A DNA stretch of 60,507 nucleotides. It comes from JAHEJX01 sp041605955. GTDB taxonomy: Bacteria > Actinomycetota > Acidimicrobiia > Spongiisociales > UBA5794. The stretch spans positions 1 to 60,507 of the forward strand of contig JBFIXI010000015.1 in NCBI GenBank assembly GCA_041605955.1, in the 5' to 3' direction. The translations under genes and the position numbers were made by a program. Under the pieces are notes generated by a model. The model saw nothing but the letters and a program-made list of their open reading frames with translations. It had not been told where the DNA came from and ran no database searches. Positions 36,877 through 44,906 of the stretch are shown piece by piece (positions within the stretch are counted from its first letter, which is position 1; each line of letters begins with the position of its first letter).

Positions 36877-38147
36877 TCGGTGCGGCGCTCGCGAATACGC
36901 CGCTGCACCTCACGGGCTTGACGCCGGGTTTTCAGTGAGTTGGCGGTCTCCGATGTCCTCACCCGCCGCATCATCCGCGATGACCGAAATCGAGTGGCGA
37001 CTGCACTGCCTCTGACCTTGGGCGGAGTTCCACCGCCTATCCGGCGTCCCAGCGCACTCATCCGAACCCGCTGCCAAATAGTGGGGCCCTTCACCTTGGG
37101 CTGACCGCCCACCAGCCATGACCGAATCCGGTGCCGCCACGGCAATACCGGCATCAGCTCAGGATCCACCGTCGACACGGGGCGAGCAACCAGCGTTGCG
37201 GAGGCCACGGCCGTGGGGGACCCGGGCCCGCCGGTGAGGGGTGCCGTCGTCGCCGCTCGCGGCACAGTGGCGGCGGCCACCCGGCGGAACCCGGCCGCGT
37301 ACCAGCCGGCCGCCACCATCAAACCGGCAACGACTATCCACCACGCCCAGTCGAACGAGTCGCCTCCCGTGCCTGGCGGCCCAGCAGCCGCCACAGTCGT
37401 CGACGGCGGCGATGTCGTAGGCGGCGCCACCTCGATCGTTGTCGAGGTGGTTGTGGTCCAGGCCGCCGTGGTTGGTGGAGCGGCGGACGTCGTCGTGGTC
37501 GACCTCTCGGTCAGGACCGTCGTGGTGGTGGTCGTCGAGGTGGTAGTCGACGACGTACTCGTCGTGGTGGTCGGCGGCTGCGTTGTAGTTGTCGTGGTGG
37601 TCGGCGGCTGCGTTGTAGTTGTCGTTGGGGGCGGTCGCGTCGTTGTCGTCGTGGTTGGCGGCCGAGTGGTGGTGGTCGTCGTTGTGGTGGTGGTGGTGGT
37701 GGTCGTGGTCGTGGTGGTCGTCGTTGTGGTGCTCGTGGTTGTGGTCACGATCGAGACCGCGACGGAACAGGCGTCGATGGTGCCGCCGGCGCCGACCTCG
37801 CTGATCACCACTCTGCCTCCTCCGGTGCCGCCCGGATCGGCGGTGACGATGAAGTCGAACACCCAATCTCCATCGCCCGGATTGGTGCCCGGCTCGCCCG
37901 GGGCGTAGGCGGCGCTGAAACCGGCTCCCTCGGTGTCGAGGTCGATGAAGACGACCTCGTTGGACGTGAGGTTGGCCGTGCCGGCGGCCGTTTCCCCCTG
38001 GGTGACGTCGATCGAACCGGTGCAGGAGTGGATCACCGCCGCGGCAGGAGCGACTGCCCCGAGTAGTGCGACGGTCAGGGCAAACACGCTGAGTACCCCG
38101 GCAATCGCAAGCGGGGAACGCAGATTGTTGAGTCGGCTGATATTCAT
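36873..38147 (-). CDS. Secreted/surface protein with long poly-threonine linker
   Basis: The 424-residue protein has a signal peptide or N-terminal anchor (about residues 8-38), a small extracytoplasmic domain with two cysteines (about 40-130), and then a Thr/Pro-rich linker of roughly 110 residues including a run of over 20 Thr. A single membrane helix (about 270-290) and a basic cytoplasmic tail of about 135 residues with many Arg follow. The layout suggests a wall-spanning stalk, with Thr residues that could be O-glycosylated. ATG at 38147 is preferred to the in-frame TTG at 38150. Function unknown. Confidence 0.7.
   Translation of the reverse strand: MNISRLNNLRSPLAIAGVLSVFALTVALLGAVAPAAAVIHSCTGSIDVTQGETAAGTANLTSNEVVFIDLDTEGAGFSAAYAPGEPGTNPGDGDWVFDFIVTADPGGTGGGRVVISEVGAGGTIDACSVAVSIVTTTTSTTTTTTTTTTTTTTTTTTTTTTRPPTTTTTTRPPPTTTTTQPPTTTTTTTQPPTTTTSTSSTTTSTTTTTTVLTERSTTTTSAAPPTTAAWTTTTSTTIEVAPPTTSPPSTTVAAAGPPGTGGDSFDWAWWIVVAGLMVAAGWYAAGFRRVAAATVPRAATTAPLTGGPGSPTAVASATLVARPVSTVDPELMPVLPWRHRIRSWLVGGQPKVKGPTIWQRVRMSALGRRIGGGTPPKVRGSAVATRFRSSRMMRRVRTSETANSLKTRRQAREVQRRIRERRTD
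37561..37620. repeat. Two tandem 30-bp repeats in the poly-Thr linker
   Basis: Two identical 30-bp units lie back to back within the Thr-coding region of the surface protein. Each unit encodes ten residues, mostly Thr and Pro with a Gln-Pro-Pro step, so change in copy number would keep the frame and alter linker length. Confidence 0.9.
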
Positions 38148-38269
38148 CAATCGATAGAGGCGGCAACTGGCCGCAGTGGGGACGGAATGCAGCCTAAACC
38201 GTATCCCCGCGAACCGACATGTCGCGGAGAGTCGGCTTCAATGCGCGACCCGTCGGGTATCTTGCCGGG

Positions 38270-38935
38270 GTGGTTGAGGCTCCAGCGAAGGGCCGGCGCT
38301 CCCTCTACCCGGGGCCGGCAGCGCGCGAAGTGGCTGTGTTCGTCGCGGTCGTTGCGCTCTTCGTCGACGTAGTGTTCTACGTGGCACTCGCTGAGGCCCA
38401 GCTCGGCGGCGGGCAGCTGGCTGCATGGAGTGCCGGCAAGATCGTGGTGATCGGGGCTGTGGTCGGGTGGTTGGCAGTGGAGACCCGAACCTGGTCGCTG
38501 GGCATCATTGCGCTCATCTTCCTGCTGATCGGCCTGGAGGACTCGATCGGCGTCACGGCTCCGTTGGGAGTGTGGCTCATCGAAGAGAGCGGCATCCGGC
38601 GCGGCCCGCAGGGAGCAAACAGCCAGCTGCTGCGACGCGGGATCGTCATGATCTCGTTGATCGGGCCCACGCTCTACCTGGCCGCCCAAGCGCCCCGCTG
38701 GCTGCGAGCTGCTGTCTGGACGTTGCTCGGGTTCCTGGCGGCCATCTTCTTGGCGGCCGTCGCGGGAGACCTCGCCGCCGATCGCACCGGCACCAATCTC
38801 GATGAGCTCATCGAGGAGCCGCTGTTGTCGCTGTGCGTCGGCTTCGTGGCCGGCCTGGCGGTGGAGTGGTGGCCGTTCAGCCGGCTCAGAGGCCCCACCA
38901 GACGGCCACCCCAGCGAGGATTCCCAAGATCATGA
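38270..38935 (+). CDS. Membrane protein of unknown function
   Basis: The 221-residue product has four to six predicted membrane helices, for example EVAVFVAVVALFVDVVFYV near the N-terminus and AAVWTLLGFLAAIFLAAVAG later. No known motif is seen. GTG at 38270 lies 6 nt after TATCTT, a probable leaderless promoter, and starts just before the first helix; the frame is open further upstream. Its last 50 bp overlap the 3' end of the convergent SLC13 gene. Confidence 0.6.
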   Translation: MVEAPAKGRRSLYPGPAAREVAVFVAVVALFVDVVFYVALAEAQLGGGQLAAWSAGKIVVIGAVVGWLAVETRTWSLGIIALIFLLIGLEDSIGVTAPLGVWLIEESGIRRGPQGANSQLLRRGIVMISLIGPTLYLAAQAPRWLRAAVWTLLGFLAAIFLAAVAGDLAADRTGTNLDELIEEPLLSLCVGFVAGLAVEWWPFSRLRGPTRRPPQRGFPRS

Positions 38936-40655
38936 GCAGTGTGAGGGGGAGGCCGAGCCGGGTGTAGTCCGTGTACCGGTATCCCCCTGGTCCGTAGACC
39001 ATCACATTTGTCTGATAGCCAATCGGTGTCAGGAACGAGGCGGAGGCAGCGACGGCGATGGCCACGGCGATCGCAGTGAGATCGAGCCCAGTCGAGACTG
39101 CGGCTTGCGCTGCGATCGGGAACACGAGCACTGCGGCCGCCGTGTTGGAAACGGCCTCGGTGAGCACGATCGTGGCGAGGATGATGGCGAGCAGCACTCC
39201 GCCCCCTCCCAGGCCTCCCAATGTGGTGACCAATCCATCGGCGATCTCGCCCGCCAGCCCCGATTCGATGAGGGCCGCCGCCACTCCGAAACCGGCTGCG
39301 ATCAACAGCACCACGTCCAGATCGATGGCTCGTCGCGCCTCGCCCGGCGTCAGGATGCGGGTGGCCAAGACCACCAGCACACCCAGTAACGCCGCCTCGA
39401 GAATCGGCATCAATGACGTCGCCGCCAGCGCCACGACTCCCATGATGACCGCCGCAACCGGCAGGCGAAGGTGAACTGCCGGCGGCGTGGTCCCGGCCAT
39501 CGGCGATACCAGCAGGAAGTCACGTCGGTCGCGCCACCGGTCGCGAAACTCGCGATCGGACAGCAGAACCAGGGTATCGCCGACCCGGAGCGGCACCTCA
39601 CCGAGCTTGGCGTCGATTCGCTGACCAGCCCGGTGAACCGCTACTACGGCAGCCTGATAGTTGCTGCGGAACCGAGCCTGCTTGAGGGTTTGCCCCACCA
39701 GCGGCGACGAAGGACCCACGACGGCTTCGAAGAAGGAGGAGCGCGCCAGGTCGAAGCCGTGGAACTGATCCCGCTCGCGCGATTCGAGGCCGGGAATCGA
39801 TTGCAGGTCGACCACGTCGTCGGCCTTGCCTGCGAACCGGAGCTCGTCGGCGCCGTGAAGCACGAACTCCGGCCCGATCGCCGCCAGCAGGTCACCGTCG
39901 CGGGCAACCTGCACCAGGAACACTCCGGCCAGACGTCTCAAACCGGCTTCGTCGACCGTGGCTCCGTCGAGTGGCCCGCCCGGCGTGACGACCATGTCAA
40001 CGACGAATTCGCGGGCAGCTTCAGTCAGGTCGTCCCGTGCCGAGCGGCGCACTGTGAGCAGCCGGGGCGCCGACAGGGTGAGGACCGCGACTCCGACGAT
40101 GGCAATTGGCAACCCGACCTTGGTTATCTCGAAGAACCCCAGCTCCCGGCCGGTTTCCACCCCCAGCAGTCCCGATACCACCAGATTCGTCGACGTTCCG
40201 ATGAGGGTCACGATTCCCCCCAGGATCGAGGCAAACGACAACGGCATCAGATAGCTGGAGAGCGGGCGGCCATGGCGTGCCGACCACGCCTCGATTTCGG
40301 GCACCAGCACGGCCACGATGGGCGTGTTGTTGAGCACCGAGGAGGCGGCCGCCACGGGCGGCAGCAAGCGTGCGAGCTCCTGGCGCAGCGAATGTCTGTT
40401 GCCGAGGGTGGCAGCCACGACTGGTTGCATCAGGCCAGCTTTCGAAGCCGCCCCCGCCAGGACGTAAAGGGCCGCAATGGTCAAGGGGGCCGGGTTGGAG
40501 AAGCCGGAAAAGGCTTGCGATGCGTCGATCACGCCGACCAGCAGCAGCACCACCGCGGCCGCCAGCATCGCCACCGCCGGGGGCACCAGCTCGCGCACCA
40601 TCAGGACGATGACGACGACTATCACCAACAGCGTCAGCCACGCCTCCCAGGTCAC
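38886..40655 (-). CDS. SLC13-family transporter with TrkA-C domains
   Basis: The 589-residue permease belongs to the divalent anion/sodium symporter (SLC13, CitT-like) group. Two helical bundles flank two TrkA-C/RCK-C domains (about residues 200-370; LRRLAGVFLVQV and PSSPLVGQTLKQARFRSNY). Both substrate-site signatures are seen, VLNNTPIVAVLVPE with GTSTN in the first half and AVSNTAAAVLVFP in the second. Family members carry sulfate, citrate or dicarboxylates; the substrate is not shown here. GTG at 40655 with GGGAG upstream gives a short N-terminus before the first helix; the ORF is open to 40787. Confidence 0.87.
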   Translation of the reverse strand: MTWEAWLTLLVIVVVIVLMVRELVPPAVAMLAAAVVLLLVGVIDASQAFSGFSNPAPLTIAALYVLAGAASKAGLMQPVVAATLGNRHSLRQELARLLPPVAAASSVLNNTPIVAVLVPEIEAWSARHGRPLSSYLMPLSFASILGGIVTLIGTSTNLVVSGLLGVETGRELGFFEITKVGLPIAIVGVAVLTLSAPRLLTVRRSARDDLTEAAREFVVDMVVTPGGPLDGATVDEAGLRRLAGVFLVQVARDGDLLAAIGPEFVLHGADELRFAGKADDVVDLQSIPGLESRERDQFHGFDLARSSFFEAVVGPSSPLVGQTLKQARFRSNYQAAVVAVHRAGQRIDAKLGEVPLRVGDTLVLLSDREFRDRWRDRRDFLLVSPMAGTTPPAVHLRLPVAAVIMGVVALAATSLMPILEAALLGVLVVLATRILTPGEARRAIDLDVVLLIAAGFGVAAALIESGLAGEIADGLVTTLGGLGGGGVLLAIILATIVLTEAVSNTAAAVLVFPIAAQAAVSTGLDLTAIAVAIAVAASASFLTPIGYQTNVMVYGPGGYRYTDYTRLGLPLTLLMILGILAGVAVWWGL

Positions 40656-40866
40656 CGCTTCAACTCCCGCCGGACGATTACAGAGTGGATCGTGGCAGGA
40701 GAGCCGCCACGTCGCCGTGATTCTGCCAGCCCGAGAGAGGATCGGTAGCCGAAGCTGCAGGATTGGTATAAGCTTGTGTGCAAGCAAGCAGATGACTGGT
40801 CGTGTGCAGCCTCGGTTTTCTTGGCTCGCCGACCAAGTGTGGGGTGCCGCTGTAGGAGACAGCGAA

Positions 40867-41148
40867 ATGGCACCAACGAAGATGCGTCCTCGTCATGTGG
40901 TACGTCCGCGCGTCCAATGGCATGAGCACGACGGTCAGGTGGTCATCCTCGATTCCGGCATGCGGCGATTGGCCCTCAATCCGACCGCGGCCTTGCTGTG
41001 GCGGCTTCTGGTCGCCGGCGCCGATCGGAGACGTTTGGTCGACGAGTTGGTCGAGGACTTCGGAATAGACGAGTTCACCGCGAATCGAGACGTTGCGGGC
41101 TTCCTGTCCGGGCTACACAGCCGCGGGCTGCTGGCAGAAGCAGTCTGA
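40867..41148 (+). CDS. PqqD-family protein of a PqqD/HprK-like module
   Basis: The 93-residue protein has a PqqD-like winged-helix fold: VVILDSGMRRLALNPTAALLWRLL, then DRRRLVDELVEDFGID and a last helix. The start is the ATG at 40867, six nt after TAGGAGAC; the longer in-frame ORF is not used. It faces the HprK-like gene end to end (60 bp apart). PqqD-like plus HprK-like pairs with a nucleotidyltransferase-like protein recur beside polysaccharide genes in other bacteria under the label HPr-rel-A system, whose function is not established. Confidence 0.8.
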   Translation: MAPTKMRPRHVVRPRVQWHEHDGQVVILDSGMRRLALNPTAALLWRLLVAGADRRRLVDELVEDFGIDEFTANRDVAGFLSGLHSRGLLAEAV

Positions 41149-41207
41149 GTCGGCCCTCCGTCTGTCGCAACACTCCGCCCCGGAGGGGTCCCCCTCGAAC
41201 ACCCTTG

Positions 41208-42042
41208 CTACATCAACTCTGTCGACTCCTCGATGGCTTCCAGCAGAGCCACGGCTCCATCTAGCAGGTCGTCCATGTTGCGGCTTCTGCTGAACTCCAA
41301 GGCAGGTCGTGCTGCTGCCGCGAGGAAGGCGGTAGGGCTGATAGCCAACCCTGTGACGGCTCGGGCCGGGGCGATGTAGTGGGCCGCTGCCGCCCCGTGG
41401 CGGCGGCGGATCTCCAAATGGGAAGACCACGACGGCAGGACCCATCCTCCGTGCGGCACACAGAAGGGGGCCTTCTCGAGATGGAGCCGCCACCTCTCGC
41501 AGGCGCCGGCCACACCCAATGCTCGTGTCCCCCCCCAGGTAGTCGGCTGCCTCCCGTCGCAGATCCAGGGGGCGCGGCCCGGCGAAGGCCTCCCCATCGT
41601 CGATGACCAGCAGATCGTCGGCGAGCACGGTGCCGCCGAGCACGGCCACTGCGGCCAGCAGCGTGCTTTTGCCGGCCTCGCGTTCCCCGATCACACCCCA
41701 CGCTCGGCCGGCAACCACGATGCCGCCGGCGTGAAACGCCGCCCGACCCAACCAGTGACTGTGCACTGCCGCGATGGGCGCCAGATACGGATGCGCTAGC
41801 TCGTCATCGGTTAGCCGATGAGGTGTCGTCAGGGCTGCAGTGCGAGGCGCCCGCGTCAACTCGAGGGCGCCACCTCGCAGCAAGGGTACGGTCGCCTGCT
41901 CGTCGTTCACGTGGTTGGCGACTTCGCGCGACCCAACCTGACGGGCGATGGTCACATCGGGAGTGTCTTGCGGCGTGGCGATGAGCAACGCGGACCGGGG
42001 GGCGTCGCCCTTTAGGCCGAGCCCGTACGCACCGCTGCCCAC
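41208..42042 (-). pseudogene. HprK-like (HPr kinase-related) protein, frame broken in C8 run
   Basis: The upstream part (42042 to about 41530) encodes an HPr kinase-like domain with FHAGGIVVAGRAWGVIG, P-loop GEREAGKST and LADDLLVIDD. At the eight-C run 41529-41536 the reading frame shifts: the natural C-terminal part (RWRLHLEKAP, LEIRRRHGAAAAHYIAPARAVTG) continues in another frame to the stop at 41208. Removing one C would restore one uninterrupted protein of about 278 residues. This may be a sequencing indel, a true mutation or programmed frameshifting. GTG at 42042 follows a G-rich site and is 6 bp from the stop of the Wzz-like gene. Confidence 0.72.
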
Positions 42043-42047
42043 AGCCC

Positions 42048-43853
42048 CTAATTCTCGGTTTGGCCGGCCGTGACCGCGGGCTGCTGGCCGAGCACGTCGC
42101 GCATCGATCCTTCGTTGCGGGAGATGTCGAGGCGAAGCGGCGCGAGGTTGTAGACATAGCCAACCGTGGGAGTTCCAATCAGATCGAGCCGGTCTTGGAG
42201 CTCCTCGAGCGCTGTCGCCGACGAGTTGTGACGGGTGACGACCAGCACCTTGTCGACCATGCCGGCAAGGGTCGAGGCGTAGGCGACGGTGAGCAATGGT
42301 GGGGCGTCGAGCAGGATCAGGTCGTAGAACTCCTGGATCTGGTCGAGGAAATCGCGAGTTGCCGGGTTCCGGAAGAACTCTGGAGCGCTCGTGGTTTGCC
42401 ACCCGCGAGCCAGCAGATGCAGGCCGGAGGTGCCGCTTCCCTCGATTGGCACCACCGCCTCCGACAATGCGATTCCCGACTCGACGACTTCGGTGATACC
42501 CGCTTCGATGCGCTCGTCGGTGAGCATGGCGCTGGCCTCTTGGCTGCCGAAATCGGCATCGATGAGGAGCACTCGCTTGCCCTCGCGGGCCGCCGCCAGC
42601 GCCGTGTTGGCCGCAATCACCGTCTTGCCGTCGGCCACGTTGGCCGACGTGACCACCACCAGCTTGCCTTCGGTGACCATCGATCCCATCGGGGTAGCGC
42701 GAGACAGGTCGAGAGCGGCGGCCGCAAAGCGGAACGACTCCGCCGCCGCCGAGCGGGGGTGGCTGCGGACGGGCAACGCCGTGCGGATTCCTTCCTGGCG
42801 GAAGTTGGGCACTTCGGCAATCAGCGGAGCAGCCAAAACCAGCTCCGGCTGCGCCCGGTCAGTGATCGAGCGGCGGCGCAGCGCCAGCATGTAGGCGAAG
42901 CCCGAGCCGATCAGCAGGCCGAGGAAAGTCCCTGCCGCCACCAACTGCAACACGTCGGTGGCTACGAGCGTGGCGAACGTTGCCTGGGTGCTGCTGCCCA
43001 CCCCTGCGCCCAGCAGCTGGACATCGACTCGATACTTGTCGCGCTGCTGGGACAGCTCGTCGATCCGAGCAATCGTGCGTCGCTGGCGCTCGAACAGTGG
43101 GGTGACCTCCGTTGACGTGCCCTCGATGCGCAGCACTTGTTCCAGCACCGTCAGCTGGGTGGAGACGTCCTCGATCTCCAACAGGAGCGTATCTCGTTCC
43201 TCGGCTTCGGCCCGTTCGAGCTGATTGAAGAGGCTGACCAGGCGCGGCAGCGCCTCACCGTACTGAGTTGTCAGCTCGACCAGGGCCGGGTCGGAGATCT
43301 CCTGAGCTGCCCTGATCTCCTCGGAGATGTCGATGAGCTCCTGCTCCAACTCGGCGATCACCACGTTGAGCACGTCGACCGAGTTGGTGAAGAAGACCTC
43401 GGCATCGGCGCGGACGAGGTCCTGGTAGGCCGCTATGTAGGAGTTGGCGCCGTTCACTGCGTTGGGCTCGCTGTTGGCCGTTACCCGCACGGTGAGGCGG
43501 GCGGCCTGTTCGAAAACGCGGACCCTCTCGAGCATCTCGACCCCGTCGTACGGGAAGTTCGGGTCGACCTCCAGAGCGGCCCGGGCGGCGGCCTCGGCCA
43601 CCGTGCCCGAGCGCATCAGCTCGGCTTGATCGGCCAAGTAGTCAGCTCGTCGGATCGATGTCGTCTCGAAGATGATCGAAGAGAGCGGGTCCTCCACGAC
43701 TACGGAAGCCTCGGCGCTCCACTCCTCGATTGCAGTGCTGGTGGCGTAGAAATAGGCGGCGGTCGTGGCCAGGATCGTGATCAGCAGTACCAGCCAGCGG
43801 TATCGCCAAACGGCGCGCAACAGGGTCGGTTCGAGGATGATGTCGTCGTTCAA
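42048..43853 (-). CDS. Wzz-BY-kinase fusion (polysaccharide co-polymerase with ATPase domain)
   Basis: The 601-residue protein has a Wzz domain with membrane helices near residues 20-38 and 300-322 flanking an extracytoplasmic coiled region (about 150-270), and a C-terminal BY-kinase-type ATPase domain (about 370-560). Walker A is TSANVADGKTV (deviant: ANVADGK in place of the usual PGEGKS), Walker A-prime is VLLIDADFG, and Walker B is LILLDAPPLL. The C-terminal tail has almost no tyrosine, so it lacks the classical autophosphorylation cluster. Such proteins control polymer length and export together with Wzy and Wzx. Confidence 0.88.
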   Translation of the reverse strand: MNDDIILEPTLLRAVWRYRWLVLLITILATTAAYFYATSTAIEEWSAEASVVVEDPLSSIIFETTSIRRADYLADQAELMRSGTVAEAAARAALEVDPNFPYDGVEMLERVRVFEQAARLTVRVTANSEPNAVNGANSYIAAYQDLVRADAEVFFTNSVDVLNVVIAELEQELIDISEEIRAAQEISDPALVELTTQYGEALPRLVSLFNQLERAEAEERDTLLLEIEDVSTQLTVLEQVLRIEGTSTEVTPLFERQRRTIARIDELSQQRDKYRVDVQLLGAGVGSSTQATFATLVATDVLQLVAAGTFLGLLIGSGFAYMLALRRRSITDRAQPELVLAAPLIAEVPNFRQEGIRTALPVRSHPRSAAAESFRFAAAALDLSRATPMGSMVTEGKLVVVTSANVADGKTVIAANTALAAAREGKRVLLIDADFGSQEASAMLTDERIEAGITEVVESGIALSEAVVPIEGSGTSGLHLLARGWQTTSAPEFFRNPATRDFLDQIQEFYDLILLDAPPLLTVAYASTLAGMVDKVLVVTRHNSSATALEELQDRLDLIGTPTVGYVYNLAPLRLDISRNEGSMRDVLGQQPAVTAGQTEN

Positions 43854-43904
43854 AGTTGTGCCCTGTTCGAGATGTCCTGCTCAATAGCAAGCGAACGAGA
43901 TCAA

Positions 43905-43933
43905 TTGACTGCAGCGCAGACGGAACATATCAC
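43905..43933 (+). promoter_or_regulatory. Sigma-70-type promoter upstream of the nucleotidyltransferase-like gene
   Basis: TTGACT and TATCAC are separated by exactly 17 bp, 74 bp upstream of the GTG at 44007. The region between this gene and the divergent Wzz-like gene is 153 bp. Confidence 0.45.
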
Positions 43934-44006
43934 GATCCTACGGCTCAGCTGCATCTCCGAGTCTCCCTTTGTCATCGATACGACGTCAATACCAGTTGAG
44001 GGATAA

Positions 44007-44900
44007 GTGGCCGGCGAGCTCGTCGTGGGGCCTTGGTACCGTCCGACCCGAACCATGGCCCGTCCCCACCCGTCTCTCATCGACATAGCGGCCGCCCGCC
44101 CGGTGGCGCCGGTCGACGACCCCTCCCATTTCGTGGTCTCCGCGGCGGAGCACCGCATGGCCGGGCTGGCGTCATGGGTCGCCACGCAACAGGACTATGG
44201 CCTGGACCAGACCGCGAAGCACGACTCCGGCCGGCTGCAAGGCTTTGACGTGCCTTGTGCTGGGGTCTGGGTGGACATGCACACCGACCCGGTCAAGGTG
44301 GGCGTGGCGCTGCCCCGCCCCGATGAGCTGTGGGCCCGCACCGAGCGGCGCACGGTGCGGGGGATTCCGTGTCGCGTCCTCGACGTGGAGACCTCGATCT
44401 TGCAGGCGGTGTTGCACCTGCAAGAGGACCGCTTCTCGGAGCTGATCGGCTTCGCCGATGTCGCTCGGATGGCCGACGATGCCGTCGACTGGGGGTGGCT
44501 GGAGTCGTATGCCGCAGCAGCCGGGCTGAGCGTCCACCTCAACGAAGGGCTGCGGGTGATTTCAGAGGTGTTGGATATCGAGCTGCCTTACGACCGGACG
44601 GTGAGCTCGCGCATCTGGCGCCGGCTGTGGCCTGAGACCTCCCGGTTGCGTGGTGGAGTTGGCCTGACGCGCAAGGTGCGAACCCACTACTGGATCCCGT
44701 TCACGATGGCGGGTCGGCGCCGTGAGGCATTGAGATGGTGGCGGGGCGTCGTGTGGCCGGCGCCGGAAATGGTCTCGTATCTACATCCTGAGGCCACCGG
44801 GCCATATCTGTGGAAGCTGGTCTCCTACCGCAGCAAACTCGCCTGGTCCCGACATCGGCGCAATGTGCAGCAACGCCGCCGCGGTTCTCTTGCCGACTGA
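44007..44900 (+). CDS. Nucleotidyltransferase-family-like protein of the HprK/PqqD module
   Basis: The 297-residue protein resembles the C-terminal half of the Uncharacterised nucleotidyltransferase (NTP_transf_5) family: VDMHTDP, DELWARTERRTVRGIPCRVL and LQAVLHLQEDRFSELIGFADVARMADD. The usual N-terminal KG...DxD catalytic region is not evident, so it may not be an active enzyme. Proteins of this family are commonly found near PqqD-like and HprK-like proteins. GTG at 44007 is used; ATG at 44055 is an alternative. It converges with the phosphotransferase gene, 6 bp apart. Confidence 0.65.
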   Translation: MAGELVVGPWYRPTRTMARPHPSLIDIAAARPVAPVDDPSHFVVSAAEHRMAGLASWVATQQDYGLDQTAKHDSGRLQGFDVPCAGVWVDMHTDPVKVGVALPRPDELWARTERRTVRGIPCRVLDVETSILQAVLHLQEDRFSELIGFADVARMADDAVDWGWLESYAAAAGLSVHLNEGLRVISEVLDIELPYDRTVSSRIWRRLWPETSRLRGGVGLTRKVRTHYWIPFTMAGRRREALRWWRGVVWPAPEMVSYLHPEATGPYLWKLVSYRSKLAWSRHRRNVQQRRRGSLAD

Positions 44901-44906
44901 GTCGGG

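Noticed and set aside
37500..37760. GTGGTGGTC repeats suggesting a CRISPR or minisatellite
   Set aside because: They code in frame for a Thr/Pro linker; repeat units are irregular except for one 30-bp duplication and have no spacers.
37131..38066. Long Gly/Arg-rich or Val-rich frames on the plus strand opposite the poly-Thr gene
   Set aside because: They are the antisense reading of the ACC/ACG repeat region and disappear outside it.
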